The position numbers and the translations under genes are program-made. A stretch of 64,000 bases of DNA, taken from contig NZNS01000005.1 in NCBI GenBank assembly GCA_002694985.1, positions 62,001-126,000 of the forward strand, in the 5' to 3' direction. The stretch comes from Parvibaculum sp. GTDB lineage: Bacteria > Pseudomonadota > Alphaproteobacteria > Parvibaculales > Parvibaculaceae. The notes under the pieces are model-generated. The model saw only the letters and a program-made list of their open reading frames with translations. It had not been told where the DNA came from and did not search any database. This document shows, piece by piece, positions 41,623 through 51,705 of the stretch (position 1 is the first letter of the stretch; every line of letters starts with the position of its first letter).

Positions 41623-41796
41623 GAAGACGGCCCGGCGCTGAATTGCATCCCTTCAGGAACAATTGCGATTTTACCTATCGGCTTCAAAGCGTATCCTCAC
41701 GCTCTTTTGGCGATTCTGTTTGTGTAGAGGTGTAGGCTGATGAATTCCGACTGGAGACCGCAACCGCAAGCAGCCGTAAATAGCTGAGGGGGCGTC

Positions 41797-42582
41797 ATGA
41801 AGATCGCGAGTTTCAACGTCAATTCGGTCAAGGCACGGCTTGGCAATCTCACCGACTGGCTGAAGGAAGCCACGCCGGATGTGGTTTGCCTGCAGGAACT
41901 GAAATGCGTCGACGAAGCCTTTCCACGCAGCGAGATTGAAGACCTCGGCTACAATGTCGCGACGCATGGGCAGAAGACCTATAACGGTGTCGCCATTCTC
42001 TCGAAATTTCCGCTGGACGACATCACGCGCGGTCTCCCCGGCAATGACAGCGACGACCACGCACGCTACATCGAAGCCGTTATACCGGCAGGCAAGAGCA
42101 CCCTGCGCGTGGCCTCGATCTATCTGCCCAACGGTAATCCGGTGGACACCGACAAGTTCGAATACAAGCTGCGCTGGATGGACCGCCTGATCGACCACGC
42201 AGGAAAGCTCCTTTCCTACGAAGAACCGCTGGCGCTACTCGGCGACTACAATGTGATCCCGACAGCGGACGATGTATATGACCCAAAGGCATGGGCGAAC
42301 GATGCGTTGTTTCGTCCCGAAACACGCGCAAAGTTCCGTGAACTGATCAACCTCGGTCTCACCGATGCCTTCCGCGCCTGTCACAGCGAAGCGCATCGCT
42401 ATACGTTCTGGGACTATCAGGCAGGCGCCTGGGCCAAGGACAACGGTATCAGGATCGACCATATCCTGCTCTCGCCGCAGGCGGCTGACCGGCTGAAAGC
42501 AAGCGATATCGACCGCAATGTCAGGGGTCGCGAGAAGCCTTCGGACCATGTTCCGATCTGGGCTGAACTCGACTTCGACTGA
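41797..42582 (+). CDS. xth: Exodeoxyribonuclease III / AP endonuclease
   Basis: Base-excision repair nuclease. The 261-residue protein of the Xth type shows all active-site residues: Asn7 (SFNVNS), Glu34 (CLQELK), Asp150 and Asn152 (GDYNVIPT), Asp221-His222 (RIDHILLS) and Asp250-His251 (KPSDHVPIW). The start MKIASFNVNSVKARL follows GAGGGGGCGTC. It is convergent with the M81 peptidase gene; TTATCC/GGATAA (42589-42610) forms a small stem past its stop. Confidence 0.96.
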   Translation: MKIASFNVNSVKARLGNLTDWLKEATPDVVCLQELKCVDEAFPRSEIEDLGYNVATHGQKTYNGVAILSKFPLDDITRGLPGNDSDDHARYIEAVIPAGKSTLRVASIYLPNGNPVDTDKFEYKLRWMDRLIDHAGKLLSYEEPLALLGDYNVIPTADDVYDPKAWANDALFRPETRAKFRELINLGLTDAFRACHSEAHRYTFWDYQAGAWAKDNGIRIDHILLSPQAADRLKASDIDRNVRGREKPSDHVPIWAELDFD

Positions 42583-42723
42583 GGCAAGTTATCCCCGCCC
42601 CTGCGGATAAACACGGTCCACCGTCATCGAAATGTCACGAAACCGTTGCAAACGCGGCGGATATCCCCCGGTAAAAATCAGAAAAAATCAGAGAAATATT
42701 ATCCCCGTTTCAGACGACGGCGC

Positions 42724-44235
42724 CTATTCGCCGAAGCCCTCGCCCATCGGCGTGACGCGAAGCCCCTTGCGAAGCCGTGTGAAGGAAAGTTTCGCAAGGT
42801 CCGCCGTATTCGGACCCGGGCTTTCGACGACAAGCACCTCGCTCGACATTGGCCCGAAATCGGCGCGGAAATGAACCGAGCTTTTGACCGCGAGAATGGC
42901 GAGGCCCTGCGGGTCGAGTCCGGTATGGCGGATCATCTCCTTGTCGGCGCACTGCCCCTTGCGGGAGGCAACAACGACCTGAACGCCACCCCTCCGCAGA
43001 CGGACGGTTGTGCCGAGCGACATGCGCGCCCCGCCATAAAAGGGGCCGGAGGCAAGGAACTCGCCATTGGTAACACGCATCACCTCGAACGCGCCTTCGA
43101 GTGGACGCTCCCCGGGCGCGCCGCCGGTCTTCGCGCCGAGCGAGAGAGAGACGGTCGTGCCCTCGCCCGCCTCTGCTGCACGAGCGGCGCTTTCGGGATC
43201 GAAGAGAACGGCCAGACACGCATTCTGCGCGTCCTGCGCGATCAGCTCCGCGAGAATGCCGATCGTGTCGCCATTGCCGCCCGCGCCGGGATTGTCCTGC
43301 GTGTCGGCAAGGACGATGGGACCCTTGCCGGGCGATGAATGCTTGATCGCATGAGCGACGGCATCGCGCGCGGACCAGAGCTTTTCGCGAAAATCGGGCT
43401 CGGCTTCGCGTCCCGCAGCGGCGATGCGCTCGGCGGCTTCCACCGCCGCTGCCTCCGTATCGCCATAGGCAATGACCACAGGCCCGCATTCGGGAATGTC
43501 GACGGGCGGGAAGCCCGTGGTGAAGGAAACGCTGCTGACACGTCCATTGCCTGTGTCACGGCCCTCCGCTTCGGCGACAAAGCCATAGAGATGCGCGGCC
43601 GGCTCGATCAACGTGCATTGCGCGGTAAGCGGAATGAGATAGTCAAGGCGGCGCATGGCCTTTGCCTGACATGTGCCCGACTTCACGAGATGAGTGAGAT
43701 GCGCCGCGGCGCGCGCGCCAGTCTCCGCCATGTCGACATGCGGATAGGTGCGATAGGCGATGAGCGCATCGGCCTGCGCCACCATCCGCTCCGTGACATT
43801 GGCGTGAAGGTCGAGCGAGGCGACAAGCGGAATGTCCGGGCCAATGAGCGCACGCACGCGGGCAAGGATCTCGCCCTCGCCGTCATCGAAATGCTCCGTG
43901 ACCATCGCGCCGTGCAGATCGAGATAGACGGCATCGATACTTCCTGCGTTCCGCAGCTCTTCAAGCATCATCGCCATGACGCGCTCGAAGGCATCTTCCG
44001 TGACATGGGCGGAAGGCGTTGCCGAACACCAGACGAGCGGCAGCAGGGTATTCCCCGAAGACGCCGCATCGATGAAACCGGCGACAGGCACGTTCATACC
44101 CTTGAAGGCGGAGAGAAGCCCCTCACCCCTCTGAAGCGAAGGCCATGAATCCGCCTGCTCGAAGGCAGCATAATCCGCCTTGGTGGGCGCGAAGGTGTTG
44201 GTCTCGTGCTGGAAGCCGCCAACGGCGATGCGCAT
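42724..44235 (-). CDS. M81 family metallopeptidase, MlrC-like
   Basis: The 503-residue protein matches the MlrC (microcystinase C) family: the start MRIAVGGFQHETNTFAP, LDLHGAMVTEHFDDGEGE, SLDLHANVTERMV, TYPHVDMAETG, and DTQDNPGAGGNGDT near residue 315. Conserved His/Asp residues in these blocks are the likely zinc site. MlrC degrades microcystin fragments, but most bacterial members act on unknown peptides or amides. The ATG at 44235 fits the family N-terminus; the frame extends to 44334 without homology. It is a single gene; upstream lie a repeat and a decayed gene. Confidence 0.88.
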   Translation of the reverse strand: MRIAVGGFQHETNTFAPTKADYAAFEQADSWPSLQRGEGLLSAFKGMNVPVAGFIDAASSGNTLLPLVWCSATPSAHVTEDAFERVMAMMLEELRNAGSIDAVYLDLHGAMVTEHFDDGEGEILARVRALIGPDIPLVASLDLHANVTERMVAQADALIAYRTYPHVDMAETGARAAAHLTHLVKSGTCQAKAMRRLDYLIPLTAQCTLIEPAAHLYGFVAEAEGRDTGNGRVSSVSFTTGFPPVDIPECGPVVIAYGDTEAAAVEAAERIAAAGREAEPDFREKLWSARDAVAHAIKHSSPGKGPIVLADTQDNPGAGGNGDTIGILAELIAQDAQNACLAVLFDPESAARAAEAGEGTTVSLSLGAKTGGAPGERPLEGAFEVMRVTNGEFLASGPFYGGARMSLGTTVRLRRGGVQVVVASRKGQCADKEMIRHTGLDPQGLAILAVKSSVHFRADFGPMSSEVLVVESPGPNTADLAKLSFTRLRKGLRVTPMGEGFGE

Positions 44236-44327
44236 GATTTTCTCTGTCCGTTCTCTCGCATACTTCGGTCTTCGGCATGAAGGCAAAGCAGTCTCGGAAA
44301 TGATGCAGGGGGCGTCCAAAAACTCAA

Positions 44328-44419
44328 GTGTCATGCCGGGATTTGTTCCCGGGACCCATTCGCCTCTTTTCTTGCACGAGACTTGGATTGGGGCCCGGCA
44401 ACGAGTGCCAGGATGACAC
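44328..44419. repeat. Imperfect palindromic repeat (GTGTCATGCCGGG...)
   Basis: GTGTCATGCCGGG (44328-44340) faces GCCAGGATGACAC (44407-44419), an imperfect inverted copy. The inner GGGACCCATTC and GATTGGGGCCC can also pair. GTCATGCCGGG...-type elements are common intergenic repeats in Alphaproteobacteria. It abuts the surviving end of the EthD-like remnant, suggesting the repeat replaced the lost 5' part of that gene. Confidence 0.65.
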
Positions 44420-44423
44420 CTTT

Positions 44424-44608
44424 ATGTTGGGTCAGGCCAAACTCGCGGTGGCGCAGCTCTGGTGGGAGAGCATGGACGACCTCGCGAGCGCGACAACAAC
44501 GCCCGAGGGCGCGGAAGCCAAGCGGCAGCTTCTGGAGGACGAAGCGAAGTTCATCGATTTCGCGAAGTCCCGCTCTGGTTCGGCGAGGAGAAGATGGTGT
44601 TCGGCTGA
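44424..44608 (+). pseudogene. Frameshifted C-terminal remnant of an EthD-like protein
   Basis: Read from 44424 the frame gives LAVAQLWWESMDDLASATTT, PEGAEAKRQLLEDEAKFIDFAKS and then turns to nonsense (RSGSARRRW). Adding one base near 44570 restores PLWFGEEKMVFG followed by a TGA at 44606-44608. The composite looks like the end of an EthD-type protein (W-S-M-D-D-L, SPEG, DEAKFIDF, SPLWF pattern). The first half is missing and replaced by the palindromic repeat. It therefore appears to be a truncated, single-base-deleted pseudogene. The family name is from pattern memory and less certain than the frameshift. Confidence 0.6.
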
Positions 44609-44612
44609 GACC

Positions 44613-45368
44613 TCACGCCCCGCCGTGGGAGGCGATCCAGGTATTGGCCATTTCCTGCGCCTTCTCCTTTTCGCCGGGCTTCATCCAGCCTTCGTACTTC
44701 TCCATGAGTTCATCGGCGGCGGCGCGCTGCCCGGCATCGCCGAAACGGTTGGCGAGCAACAGATAACCCCAGCCGTCGATGCGGCTCTTGACGACACCGT
44801 CGCCTTCCATGTGAACACGGCCAAGCTCGGCGAAGGCAGGCGCGTAGCGCTTGTTCGCGGAAAGGAGAAGCCAGCGCAGGCTCTCCGTGCGGTCGACCGG
44901 CGTGCCCCAGCCATTGCGGTGCATGATCGAGACGTAATATTGCGCATCGCCGCGCTGGGCGAGCGAGGCAGCCTCGAAGCTCTTCAGCGCCTGTTCGTAA
45001 TTCTGCTTCAGGCCGATATTCTCATTGCCCTGGAGATAGACCTCGCCGAGACGGACCGCGGCGGCGGGCTGGCCGCCACGCGCAGCGCGGAGCAGGAACT
45101 CATAGGCCTTGGCGTCGGACTGCTGCACACCGCCAACGCCCTTGTCGTAAAGATTGGCGAGAATCCACGCAGCCCCCGTGTGACCGCCTTCCGCTGCCTC
45201 CTTCCACTCGGTGACCGCACTCTCCATGTCGCCCGCCTGCTGCGCGGCGACGCCGCGCTCATAGGCGGCTTGCGCCTCATGGGAAGGCTCCGCGAAGACG
45301 GCCCCGGTAACGGCCAGATTGAGGCCGAAGACGGCGGCGAGGACGGCGAGGCTCTTGCGGACGGTCAT
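44613..45368 (-). CDS. Exported Sel1-repeat protein
   Basis: The 251-residue secreted protein has a signal peptide (MTVRKSLAVLAAVFGLNLAVTGAVFA, cleavage near residue 26) and then about five Sel1-like TPR repeats, for instance AAWILANLYDKGVGGVQQSD, AAVRLGEVYLQGNENIGLKQ and AFAELGRVHMEGDGVVKS. Such repeats bind partner proteins; no partner is indicated. The ATG at 45368 follows CAGGAGAACCC, an ideal ribosome site, while the frame runs open to 45470. It is convergent with the EthD-like remnant and lies downstream of ilvD. Confidence 0.88.
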   Translation of the reverse strand: MTVRKSLAVLAAVFGLNLAVTGAVFAEPSHEAQAAYERGVAAQQAGDMESAVTEWKEAAEGGHTGAAWILANLYDKGVGGVQQSDAKAYEFLLRAARGGQPAAAVRLGEVYLQGNENIGLKQNYEQALKSFEAASLAQRGDAQYYVSIMHRNGWGTPVDRTESLRWLLLSANKRYAPAFAELGRVHMEGDGVVKSRIDGWGYLLLANRFGDAGQRAAADELMEKYEGWMKPGEKEKAQEMANTWIASHGGA

Positions 45369-45466
45369 GGGTTCTCCTGAACGGGCCTTGAATGAGGTCG
45401 GGAGCCATTCTGCCAGAAGAGCCCCGAAACGCATATTAAATGCCGAAATATGGTGAAGCTGTGGCC

Positions 45467-47197
45467 TCAAATATCGGCATAGACATGCTTTTCAGCCTTC
45501 GCGCCGGGATGCGTGATCGCACCGTTCCGGGCTGGACCGACGAGCTGGGCATATTTCCAGAGCGCGCCCGAGGCATACATGGTCTCGCGCGGGCGCCATG
45601 ACGCGCGGCGCTTTTCGAGCGTGGCTTCGTCCACCTCAAGTTCGATGGTGCCGCTCGCGGCGTCGATCTCGATGATGTCGCCATCCTCGACAAGCGCGAT
45701 GGGTCCGCCGACGGCAGCCTCCGGGCCGACATGGCCGATGCAGAAGCCGCGCGTGGCGCCCGAGAAGCGGCCATCGGTGATAAGCGCCACCTTGTCGCCC
45801 ATGCCCTGCCCATATAGCGCGGCAGTGGTGGAGAGCATTTCGCGCATGCCGGGGCCGCCCTTCGGTCCCTCATAGCGGATGACGAGAACCTCGCCTTCCT
45901 TGTAGTTGCGGTCCTCGACGGCGGCGAAGGCTTCCTCCTCGCTATCAAAGCAGCGCGCAGGCCCTCGGAATTTCAGCTTCTCCGGCGCCATGCCTGCAAC
46001 CTTGACGATGGCTCCGTCCGGCGCGAGCGAGCCCTGAAGGCCGACGACACCGCCCGTCGGCGAGAGCGGGTTCGTCACGGGACGGACGATCTTCTGCTCG
46101 GTGTCGAACTTCACGTCTTTCAGGTTGTCGGCAAGCGACTGGCCCGTGACGGTGAGGCAATCGCCATGCAGAAAACCGCCGTCGAGCAGCGCCTTGAGGA
46201 TGAGCGAAACACCGCCAATCTCGAAGAGATCCTTCGCGACATAATTGCCGCCGGGCTTCAGGTCCGCGATATAGGGCGTCTTCTTGAAAATCTCCGCGAC
46301 TTCCATGAGATCGAAATCTATGCCCACCTCATGCGCGATGGCCGGTAGATGGAGCCCGCCATTGGTGGAACCGCCAGTCGCGGCAACGATCACCGCCGCG
46401 TTTTCGAGCGCCTTGCGCGTGACGATATCGCGCGGACGGATGTTGTTTGCGAGAAGCTGCATGACAGCGCGGCCGGAGGCTTCCGCATATTCGTCGCGGC
46501 TCTCATAAGGCGCGGGCGCACCGGCAGACCCCGGCAGCGCAAGCCCCATCGCTTCCGAGACGCAAGCCATCGTGTTGGCCGTATACTGGCCGCCGCAGGC
46601 ACCGGCGGAAGGACAGGCAACGCATTCGAGATCGTGCAGCTCCTCATCGGCCATGTTGCCCGCCGAGTGCTGACCTACCGCCTCGAAGACATCCTGCACG
46701 GTGACGTCCTTGCCCTTGAAGTGGCCCGGCAGGATCGACCCGCCATACATGAAGACGGAAGGGACGTTGAGACGGACCATCGACATCATCATGCCGGGAA
46801 GCGACTTGTCGCAACCGGCAAGGCCGACCAACGCATCATAGCAATGACCGCGCATGGTGAGCTCGACGGAATCCGCAATGAGGTCGCGACTCGCCAGCGA
46901 CGATTTCATGCCCTGGTGCCCCATCGCGATACCGTCCGTCACCGTGATGGTGCAGAACTCGCGCGGGGTGCCGCCGGTCTGCGCAACGCCGCGTTTCACG
47001 GATTGAGCCTGCCGCATAAGCGCGATGTTGCAGGGCGCGGCCTCGTTCCAGCAGGTCGCGACGCCGACAAAGGGCTGCGCGATCTCTTCTTCGGAGAGGC
47101 CCATCGCATAATAATAGGAGCGATGCGGGGCACGCTCCGGCCCCACGCTCACATGGCGGCTTGGCAGCTTCGATTTGTCGAATGTTTTCTTGTCCAT
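45467..47197 (-). CDS. ilvD: Dihydroxy-acid dehydratase
   Basis: Fe-S enzyme dehydrating dihydroxy-acids in valine, leucine and isoleucine synthesis. The 576-residue protein has [28 protein letters not shown] and [24 protein letters not shown], whose cysteines hold the cluster, plus [20 protein letters not shown] near the end. The IlvD versus Edd/sugar-acid dehydratase choice is by overall similarity to IlvD signatures. The start at 47197 follows GGGAGAGCTCAC. It is a single gene, divergent from the alcohol dehydrogenase. Confidence 0.93.
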   Translation of the reverse strand: MDKKTFDKSKLPSRHVSVGPERAPHRSYYYAMGLSEEEIAQPFVGVATCWNEAAPCNIALMRQAQSVKRGVAQTGGTPREFCTITVTDGIAMGHQGMKSSLASRDLIADSVELTMRGHCYDALVGLAGCDKSLPGMMMSMVRLNVPSVFMYGGSILPGHFKGKDVTVQDVFEAVGQHSAGNMADEELHDLECVACPSAGACGGQYTANTMACVSEAMGLALPGSAGAPAPYESRDEYAEASGRAVMQLLANNIRPRDIVTRKALENAAVIVAATGGSTNGGLHLPAIAHEVGIDFDLMEVAEIFKKTPYIADLKPGGNYVAKDLFEIGGVSLILKALLDGGFLHGDCLTVTGQSLADNLKDVKFDTEQKIVRPVTNPLSPTGGVVGLQGSLAPDGAIVKVAGMAPEKLKFRGPARCFDSEEEAFAAVEDRNYKEGEVLVIRYEGPKGGPGMREMLSTTAALYGQGMGDKVALITDGRFSGATRGFCIGHVGPEAAVGGPIALVEDGDIIEIDAASGTIELEVDEATLEKRRASWRPRETMYASGALWKYAQLVGPARNGAITHPGAKAEKHVYADI

Positions 47198-47389
47198 GTG
47201 AGCTCTCCCTTATTGCTGGCCGGATAGTAGGCGCTGGGATACGCCCGATAAAGCCCCACTCCGCCACTCGGACTTTATGCCGCGAGACGACGGAGTGAGT
47301 TGACCCGGCGGCAGTTGCGGGAGAACATCACCCTCCCAACCGAAAACCCAGAATCAATAAAAACAGGAAAACAGGGAGATATAGCAGCC

Positions 47390-48478
47390 ATGAAAGCCGC
47401 CGTTTTGCGCGAGGTGGGCAAACCGCTCACCATTGAAAATGTTCAGATCAACAAGCCGGGCCCGCGCGAGGTGCTGATCCGCACTGTGGCAGCCGGCGTC
47501 TGCCATTCGGACCTTCACTTCCTCGAAGGCTCCTACCCCTACCCTCTGCCTGCCGTGCTCGGCCATGAAAGTGCGGGCGTGGTGGAACAGGTAGGCTCGG
47601 AAGTGCGCACGGTAAAGCCGGGCGACCACGTCATCACCTGCCTCTCGGCTTTCTGCGGCCATTGCGAGCATTGCCTGACGGGACATCTGTCACTCTGCGT
47701 GAGCCCCGAGACGAAGCGCGGAGCAGAGGACGAACCGCGCCTCGGCACCGCACCCGGCAGCATGAACCAGTTCCTCAACCTGTCCTCTTTCGCAGAGCAA
47801 ATGCTGATCCACGAACATGCCTGCGTGGCGATCCGCAAGGACATGCCGCTTGACCGGGCAGCGCTGATCGGCTGTTCGGTGACGACGGGCGTGGGCGCAG
47901 TGATCCACACATCCAAGGTGCGGCCGGGCGAGACGGTCGCCGTTATAGGTGCGGGCGGTGTGGGCCTTGCCTGCATCAACGGCGCGGCGATTGCGGGCGC
48001 GGGCCGCATCATCGCCATCGACATGCAGGGCTCGAAGCTGAACCTCGCCAAGGAATTCGGTGCGACGGACGTCGTGAACCCGAAGGATGGCGACCCTGTG
48101 CAGCAGGTGATGGAACTCACGAACGGGCAAGGCGTCCACCATTCCTTCGAGGCCATCGGCCTGAAGGCGACGACGGAACAGGCCTTCCGCATGCTCGGCC
48201 GCGGCGGCACGGCAAACGTGATCGGCATGATCCCGGTCGGCGTCAATATCGAGCTGCACGGCCCCGATTTCCTCGCCGAGAAGCGCATCCAGGGCTCGAC
48301 GATGGGCTCGAACCGCTTCCCGATCGACATGCCACGCTTCGTTGACTTCTACATGTCCGGCAAGTTGAAGCTCGACGAGATGATCTCGCGGCGCGTCAAG
48401 CTCGAAGACGTGAACGAAGCCTTCGACGAGTTGAAGCGCGGCGAACTCGCCCGCTCTGTGATCGTGTTCGATAACTGA
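47390..48478 (+). CDS. Zinc-dependent alcohol dehydrogenase (MDR family)
   Basis: NAD(P)-dependent medium-chain dehydrogenase of 362 residues. Catalytic zinc ligands are Cys38 (GVCHSDLH) and His59-Glu60 (LGHESAG) with a Cys in ALIGCSVTTGVGA; the structural zinc has Cys89, Cys92, Cys95 and Cys103 (FCGHCEHCLTGHLSLC). The nucleotide motif is VIGAGGVGLACINGA, followed by acidic Asp (IIAIDMQ), favouring NAD. It resembles class III/aryl-alcohol dehydrogenase groups, so the substrate is unknown. The ATG at 47390 follows ACAGGGAG. A strong terminator follows. Confidence 0.92.
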   Translation: MKAAVLREVGKPLTIENVQINKPGPREVLIRTVAAGVCHSDLHFLEGSYPYPLPAVLGHESAGVVEQVGSEVRTVKPGDHVITCLSAFCGHCEHCLTGHLSLCVSPETKRGAEDEPRLGTAPGSMNQFLNLSSFAEQMLIHEHACVAIRKDMPLDRAALIGCSVTTGVGAVIHTSKVRPGETVAVIGAGGVGLACINGAAIAGAGRIIAIDMQGSKLNLAKEFGATDVVNPKDGDPVQQVMELTNGQGVHHSFEAIGLKATTEQAFRMLGRGGTANVIGMIPVGVNIELHGPDFLAEKRIQGSTMGSNRFPIDMPRFVDFYMSGKLKLDEMISRRVKLEDVNEAFDELKRGELARSVIVFDN

Positions 48479-48500
48479 ACGCGCCAGGCTTTACGGAGCA

Positions 48501-48530
48501 AAAAGGCGGCCCTGGCGGGCCGCCTTTTTT
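48501..48530. terminator. Rho-independent terminator after the alcohol dehydrogenase
   Basis: GGCGGCCC (48505-48512) and GGGCCGCC (48517-48524) form a perfect 8-bp stem with loop TGGC, followed by TTTTTT on the plus strand and preceded by AAAA, so it can work in both directions. It isolates the following stress-promoter unit. Confidence 0.9.
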
Positions 48531-48556
48531 CATCACGGCGATGTGATCGGATAACA

Positions 48557-48582
48557 GGAACGTTTCAGCGAGAACCGACGTT
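48557..48582 (+). promoter_or_regulatory. EcfG-type general stress promoter
   Basis: GGAAC (48557-48561), a 17-base spacer and CGTT (48579-48582) match the alphaproteobacterial EcfG consensus GGAAC-N16/17-CGTT exactly. It lies between the dehydrogenase terminator and the small membrane protein, with a predicted start near 48590 and a 5' leader of about 36 bases. Confidence 0.8.
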
Positions 48583-48625
48583 CTTGATGAAACAGAGGAG
48601 CAACGCCTGATCAAAGGAGAAAACC

Positions 48626-48844
48626 ATCGCAGATCCAACCACCCTGATCATTGTGGCAATCGCGCTGATTATCCTGCTTCCCCTCCTGCTCTGGCTCGGG
48701 ATCACCGTCCTCTGGATCGGCGCCGGGCTCTTTGCAGGCACCTTCGTCTATTTCTTCCTGCTCTATCTTCTCGGCATACCCCTGCTGGCCGCGGCTGGCG
48801 GCATCGCGGTTGCGCTCATGATCTGGGCCGCGCTGTTGAGATGA
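48626..48844 (+). CDS. Small hydrophobic membrane protein, apparent ATC start
   Basis: The product is almost wholly hydrophobic with two to three membrane helices (LIILLPLLLWLGITVLWIGA, FVYFFLLYLLGIPLLAA, GGIAVALMIWAALLR). The first standard start in frame is GTG at 48653, which has no ribosome-binding site and cuts into the first hydrophobic stretch. In the same frame an ATC at 48626 lies six bases after AAAGGAG, ideal spacing, giving a 72-residue protein with the leader ADPTTLIIVA. I therefore mark the start at 48626; a sequencing error or mutation from ATG is equally possible. The EcfG-type promoter upstream suggests general stress induction. Function is unknown. Confidence 0.7.
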   Translation: MADPTTLIIVAIALIILLPLLLWLGITVLWIGAGLFAGTFVYFFLLYLLGIPLLAAAGGIAVALMIWAALLR

Positions 48845-48850
48845 GGAGGC

Positions 48851-51580
48851 CTAGGCTGCTCCTTCGAGCCGCTTCAGCGCATCGGTGAACTTGGCGATCG
48901 CCGCTTCGGCGCCGGCTTTCCGCTCGCGTTGCTCTTCGACAACATGCTCGGGCGCCCCGGCGAGGAACTTCGCATTGCCAAGCTTCGCGTCGATCTTCTT
49001 CACCTCGCCTTCGAGCTTGCCGAGTTCCTTGCGCAGACGCGCGGTTTCGGCATCGACGTCGATAAGATTGGCAAGCGGCAGGATGAGCGTCGCCTCGTCG
49101 AGCACGATCTGAATTGCACCATGCGGCGCCTCCGTCGCGACCTCCACGCTCGACAGACGCGCAAGACGGTCGATCAGGCTACGGTGACGCTCAAGACGGT
49201 TGAGACTTTCCGCGCTCGCATCCTTGATGAGAAGCGCAACCTTCGCACCGGCAGGCACATTCATTTCCGCGCGGACCGAACGCACTTCCGAGATGAAGCG
49301 GATGACCCAATCCATCTCGGCATCGGCTGCGGCATCGCCAAGACCGATGCGCGTCGGCCAATTCGCGGTGACGAGCATGCTCTCGCGTGCCGGACCTTTT
49401 TCGGCCGTGCGCTCCCAAAGCTCCTCGGTGATGAAGGGCATGAAGGGATGGAGCATGAGCAGAATGCGGTCGAGCGCCCAAGCGGCGGTTGCGCGCGTTT
49501 CGGCTTTCGCTTCCTCATTCTCGCCCATCAGCAGCGGCTTGATGAATTCGAGATACCAGTCGCAGAAAACATTCCAGACGAAACGATAGGCGGCATTCGC
49601 CGCATCGTTGAAACGATAGGCCTCAATGGCTTCGGTGATTTCGGTTGAGGTGCGCTCGGCCTCGCCCGCGATCCATTTGTTGACCGTCTCTTTCACCTTC
49701 GTGGGATCGAACCCCTCGACGCGCACGCATTCGTTCATTTCGCAGAAGCGCGCGGCGTTCCAGAGCTTGGTGCCGAAATTGCGGTAGCCCTCTACGCGGG
49801 ATGTCGCCAGCTTGATGTCGCGGCCTTGCGCCGCCATCGCGACAAGCGTGAAGCGCAGCGCGTCCGCACCATATTCGTCGATGATCTTCAGGGGATCGAT
49901 CACGTTCCCCTTCGTCTTCGACATCTTCTGGCCCTTCTCGTCGCGGACAAGGGCGTGGATATAGACGGTGTGGAACGGCACTTCTTCCATGAAATGCAGG
50001 CCCATCATCATCATACGGGCGACCCAGAAGAAGATGATGTCAAAGGCGGTGACGAGAACATCGGTCTGGTAGTAGCGCTTCAGTTCCGGCGTCTCGTCCG
50101 GCCAGCCCAGCGTCGAGAACGGCCAGAGGCCCGACGAGAACCAGGTGTCGAGAACGTCCTCATCGCGGATCAGTTCGACCGCCTTGCCATAATGCTTCTG
50201 CGCGAGTTCGGCGGCCTCTTCATCCGAATAGCCAACGAAGACTTCACCATCGGGCCCATACCAGGCCGGAATGCGATGGCCCCACCAGAGCTGGCGCGAG
50301 ATGCACCAGGGCTGGATGTTGCGCATCCATTCGAAATAGGTCTTTTCCCAGTTCTTCGGGACGAAGACAGTCTCGCCACGCTCCACCGCTTCAATGGCGG
50401 GCTTCGCAAGCGTCGCGGCGTCGACATACCACTGGTCGGTAAGATAGGGCTCGATCACGACCTGTTTCGACTTCTCGTCATGGGGAACCATGACCAGCTT
50501 GTCCTCGATACGTTCGAGAAGTCCGAGCGCCTCGATATCCGCGACGACTTTTTCCCGCGCCTTGAAGCGATCCATGCCCCGATAGGCTTCGGGCACATCA
50601 TTGTTGAGCGTACCGTCGGGATTGAGAATGTTGATCTGCTCCAGGTTCTGGCGCTTGCCGACCTCGAAGTCATTGAAGTCATGCGCGGGCGTGATCTTCA
50701 CCGCACCCGATCCCTGTTCGGGGTCCGCATGTTCGTCCGCGACGATGGGAATACGCCGACCAACAATCGGCAGTTCGACGAATTTACCGATAAGCGGCTT
50801 GTAGCGCTCGTCTTCCGGGTTCACGGCGACGCCGGTATCCCCGAGCATCGTCTCGGGGCGCGTGGTGGCGACGACAATATAGTCGCGCGTCTCGCTGCCC
50901 GCTGGATTGCCGTCCTCGTCGAAAAGCGGCCACTCATAGGTGACGCCATCAGCGAGCGGATAGCGGAAGTGCCAGAAATGGCCCTTTACCTCGATATTCT
51001 CGACTTCGAGATCGGAAACGGCGGTCTGGAGCTTCGGGTCCCAATTGACAAGGCGCTTGTCGCGATAAATCAGGCCTTCGCGGTAAAGTTCCACGAAAAC
51101 CTTGAGCACGGCTTTGGACAGGCCGTCATCCAGCGTGAAACGTTCGCGGCTCCAGTCGCAGGATGCACCAAGGCGGCGAAGCTGGCCGATGATGGTGCCC
51201 CCGCTTTCACCTTTCCACTTCCAGATGCGCTCGATGAAGGCTTCGCGGCCCATCTCGCGGCGGCCCATATTGCCTTCGGCTTCGAGCTGGCGCTCGACGA
51301 TCATCTGCGTCGCGATACCCGCATGGTCGAGACCCGGCTGCCAGAGCACATCCTTGCCCCGCATGCGCTCGAAACGGATCAGCACGTCCTGAAGCGTATT
51401 GTTGAGTGCATGGCCCATATGCAGGCTGCCGGTGACGTTGGGCGGCGGAATGACGATGCTGTAGGGCTTCGCGCCCGCTTCTACCCGGCCGCCCGCTCCA
51501 GCACGGAAAGCACCGCTTTTCTCCCAGAGTTCATAGAGCCTGGCTTCGGCTTCCTGCGGGTTGAAGGTCTTGTCGAGCAT
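48851..51580 (-). CDS. valS: Valyl-tRNA synthetase
   Basis: Class I synthetase charging tRNA-Val, with editing of Thr. The 909-residue protein has the HIGH motif in [16 protein letters not shown], the editing domain around [19 protein letters not shown], the KMSKS motif in [12 protein letters not shown], and a C-terminal coiled-coil arm ([20 protein letters not shown]). It lies just upstream (in reading sense, downstream) of popZ on the same strand; the valS-popZ-tolC neighbourhood is common in Alphaproteobacteria. Confidence 0.98.
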   Translation of the reverse strand: MLDKTFNPQEAEARLYELWEKSGAFRAGAGGRVEAGAKPYSIVIPPPNVTGSLHMGHALNNTLQDVLIRFERMRGKDVLWQPGLDHAGIATQMIVERQLEAEGNMGRREMGREAFIERIWKWKGESGGTIIGQLRRLGASCDWSRERFTLDDGLSKAVLKVFVELYREGLIYRDKRLVNWDPKLQTAVSDLEVENIEVKGHFWHFRYPLADGVTYEWPLFDEDGNPAGSETRDYIVVATTRPETMLGDTGVAVNPEDERYKPLIGKFVELPIVGRRIPIVADEHADPEQGSGAVKITPAHDFNDFEVGKRQNLEQINILNPDGTLNNDVPEAYRGMDRFKAREKVVADIEALGLLERIEDKLVMVPHDEKSKQVVIEPYLTDQWYVDAATLAKPAIEAVERGETVFVPKNWEKTYFEWMRNIQPWCISRQLWWGHRIPAWYGPDGEVFVGYSDEEAAELAQKHYGKAVELIRDEDVLDTWFSSGLWPFSTLGWPDETPELKRYYQTDVLVTAFDIIFFWVARMMMMGLHFMEEVPFHTVYIHALVRDEKGQKMSKTKGNVIDPLKIIDEYGADALRFTLVAMAAQGRDIKLATSRVEGYRNFGTKLWNAARFCEMNECVRVEGFDPTKVKETVNKWIAGEAERTSTEITEAIEAYRFNDAANAAYRFVWNVFCDWYLEFIKPLLMGENEEAKAETRATAAWALDRILLMLHPFMPFITEELWERTAEKGPARESMLVTANWPTRIGLGDAAADAEMDWVIRFISEVRSVRAEMNVPAGAKVALLIKDASAESLNRLERHRSLIDRLARLSSVEVATEAPHGAIQIVLDEATLILPLANLIDVDAETARLRKELGKLEGEVKKIDAKLGNAKFLAGAPEHVVEEQRERKAGAEAAIAKFTDALKRLEGAA

Positions 51581-51705
51581 TGGAGGTCACATCCGTGAAA
51601 AAGGGCGCAAAAAAGGGCGGCGCGGGCCTGTGTTACACAGGCAGCGCCACCCTATCAAGCATTCGGAACTGATCGGGCCGATATGGCCCCGCGATAGCGG
51701 CAGCG

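Noticed and set aside
49826..51598. Long open frame antisense to valS
   Set aside because: Same reason: antisense shadow with no ribosome site or motif.
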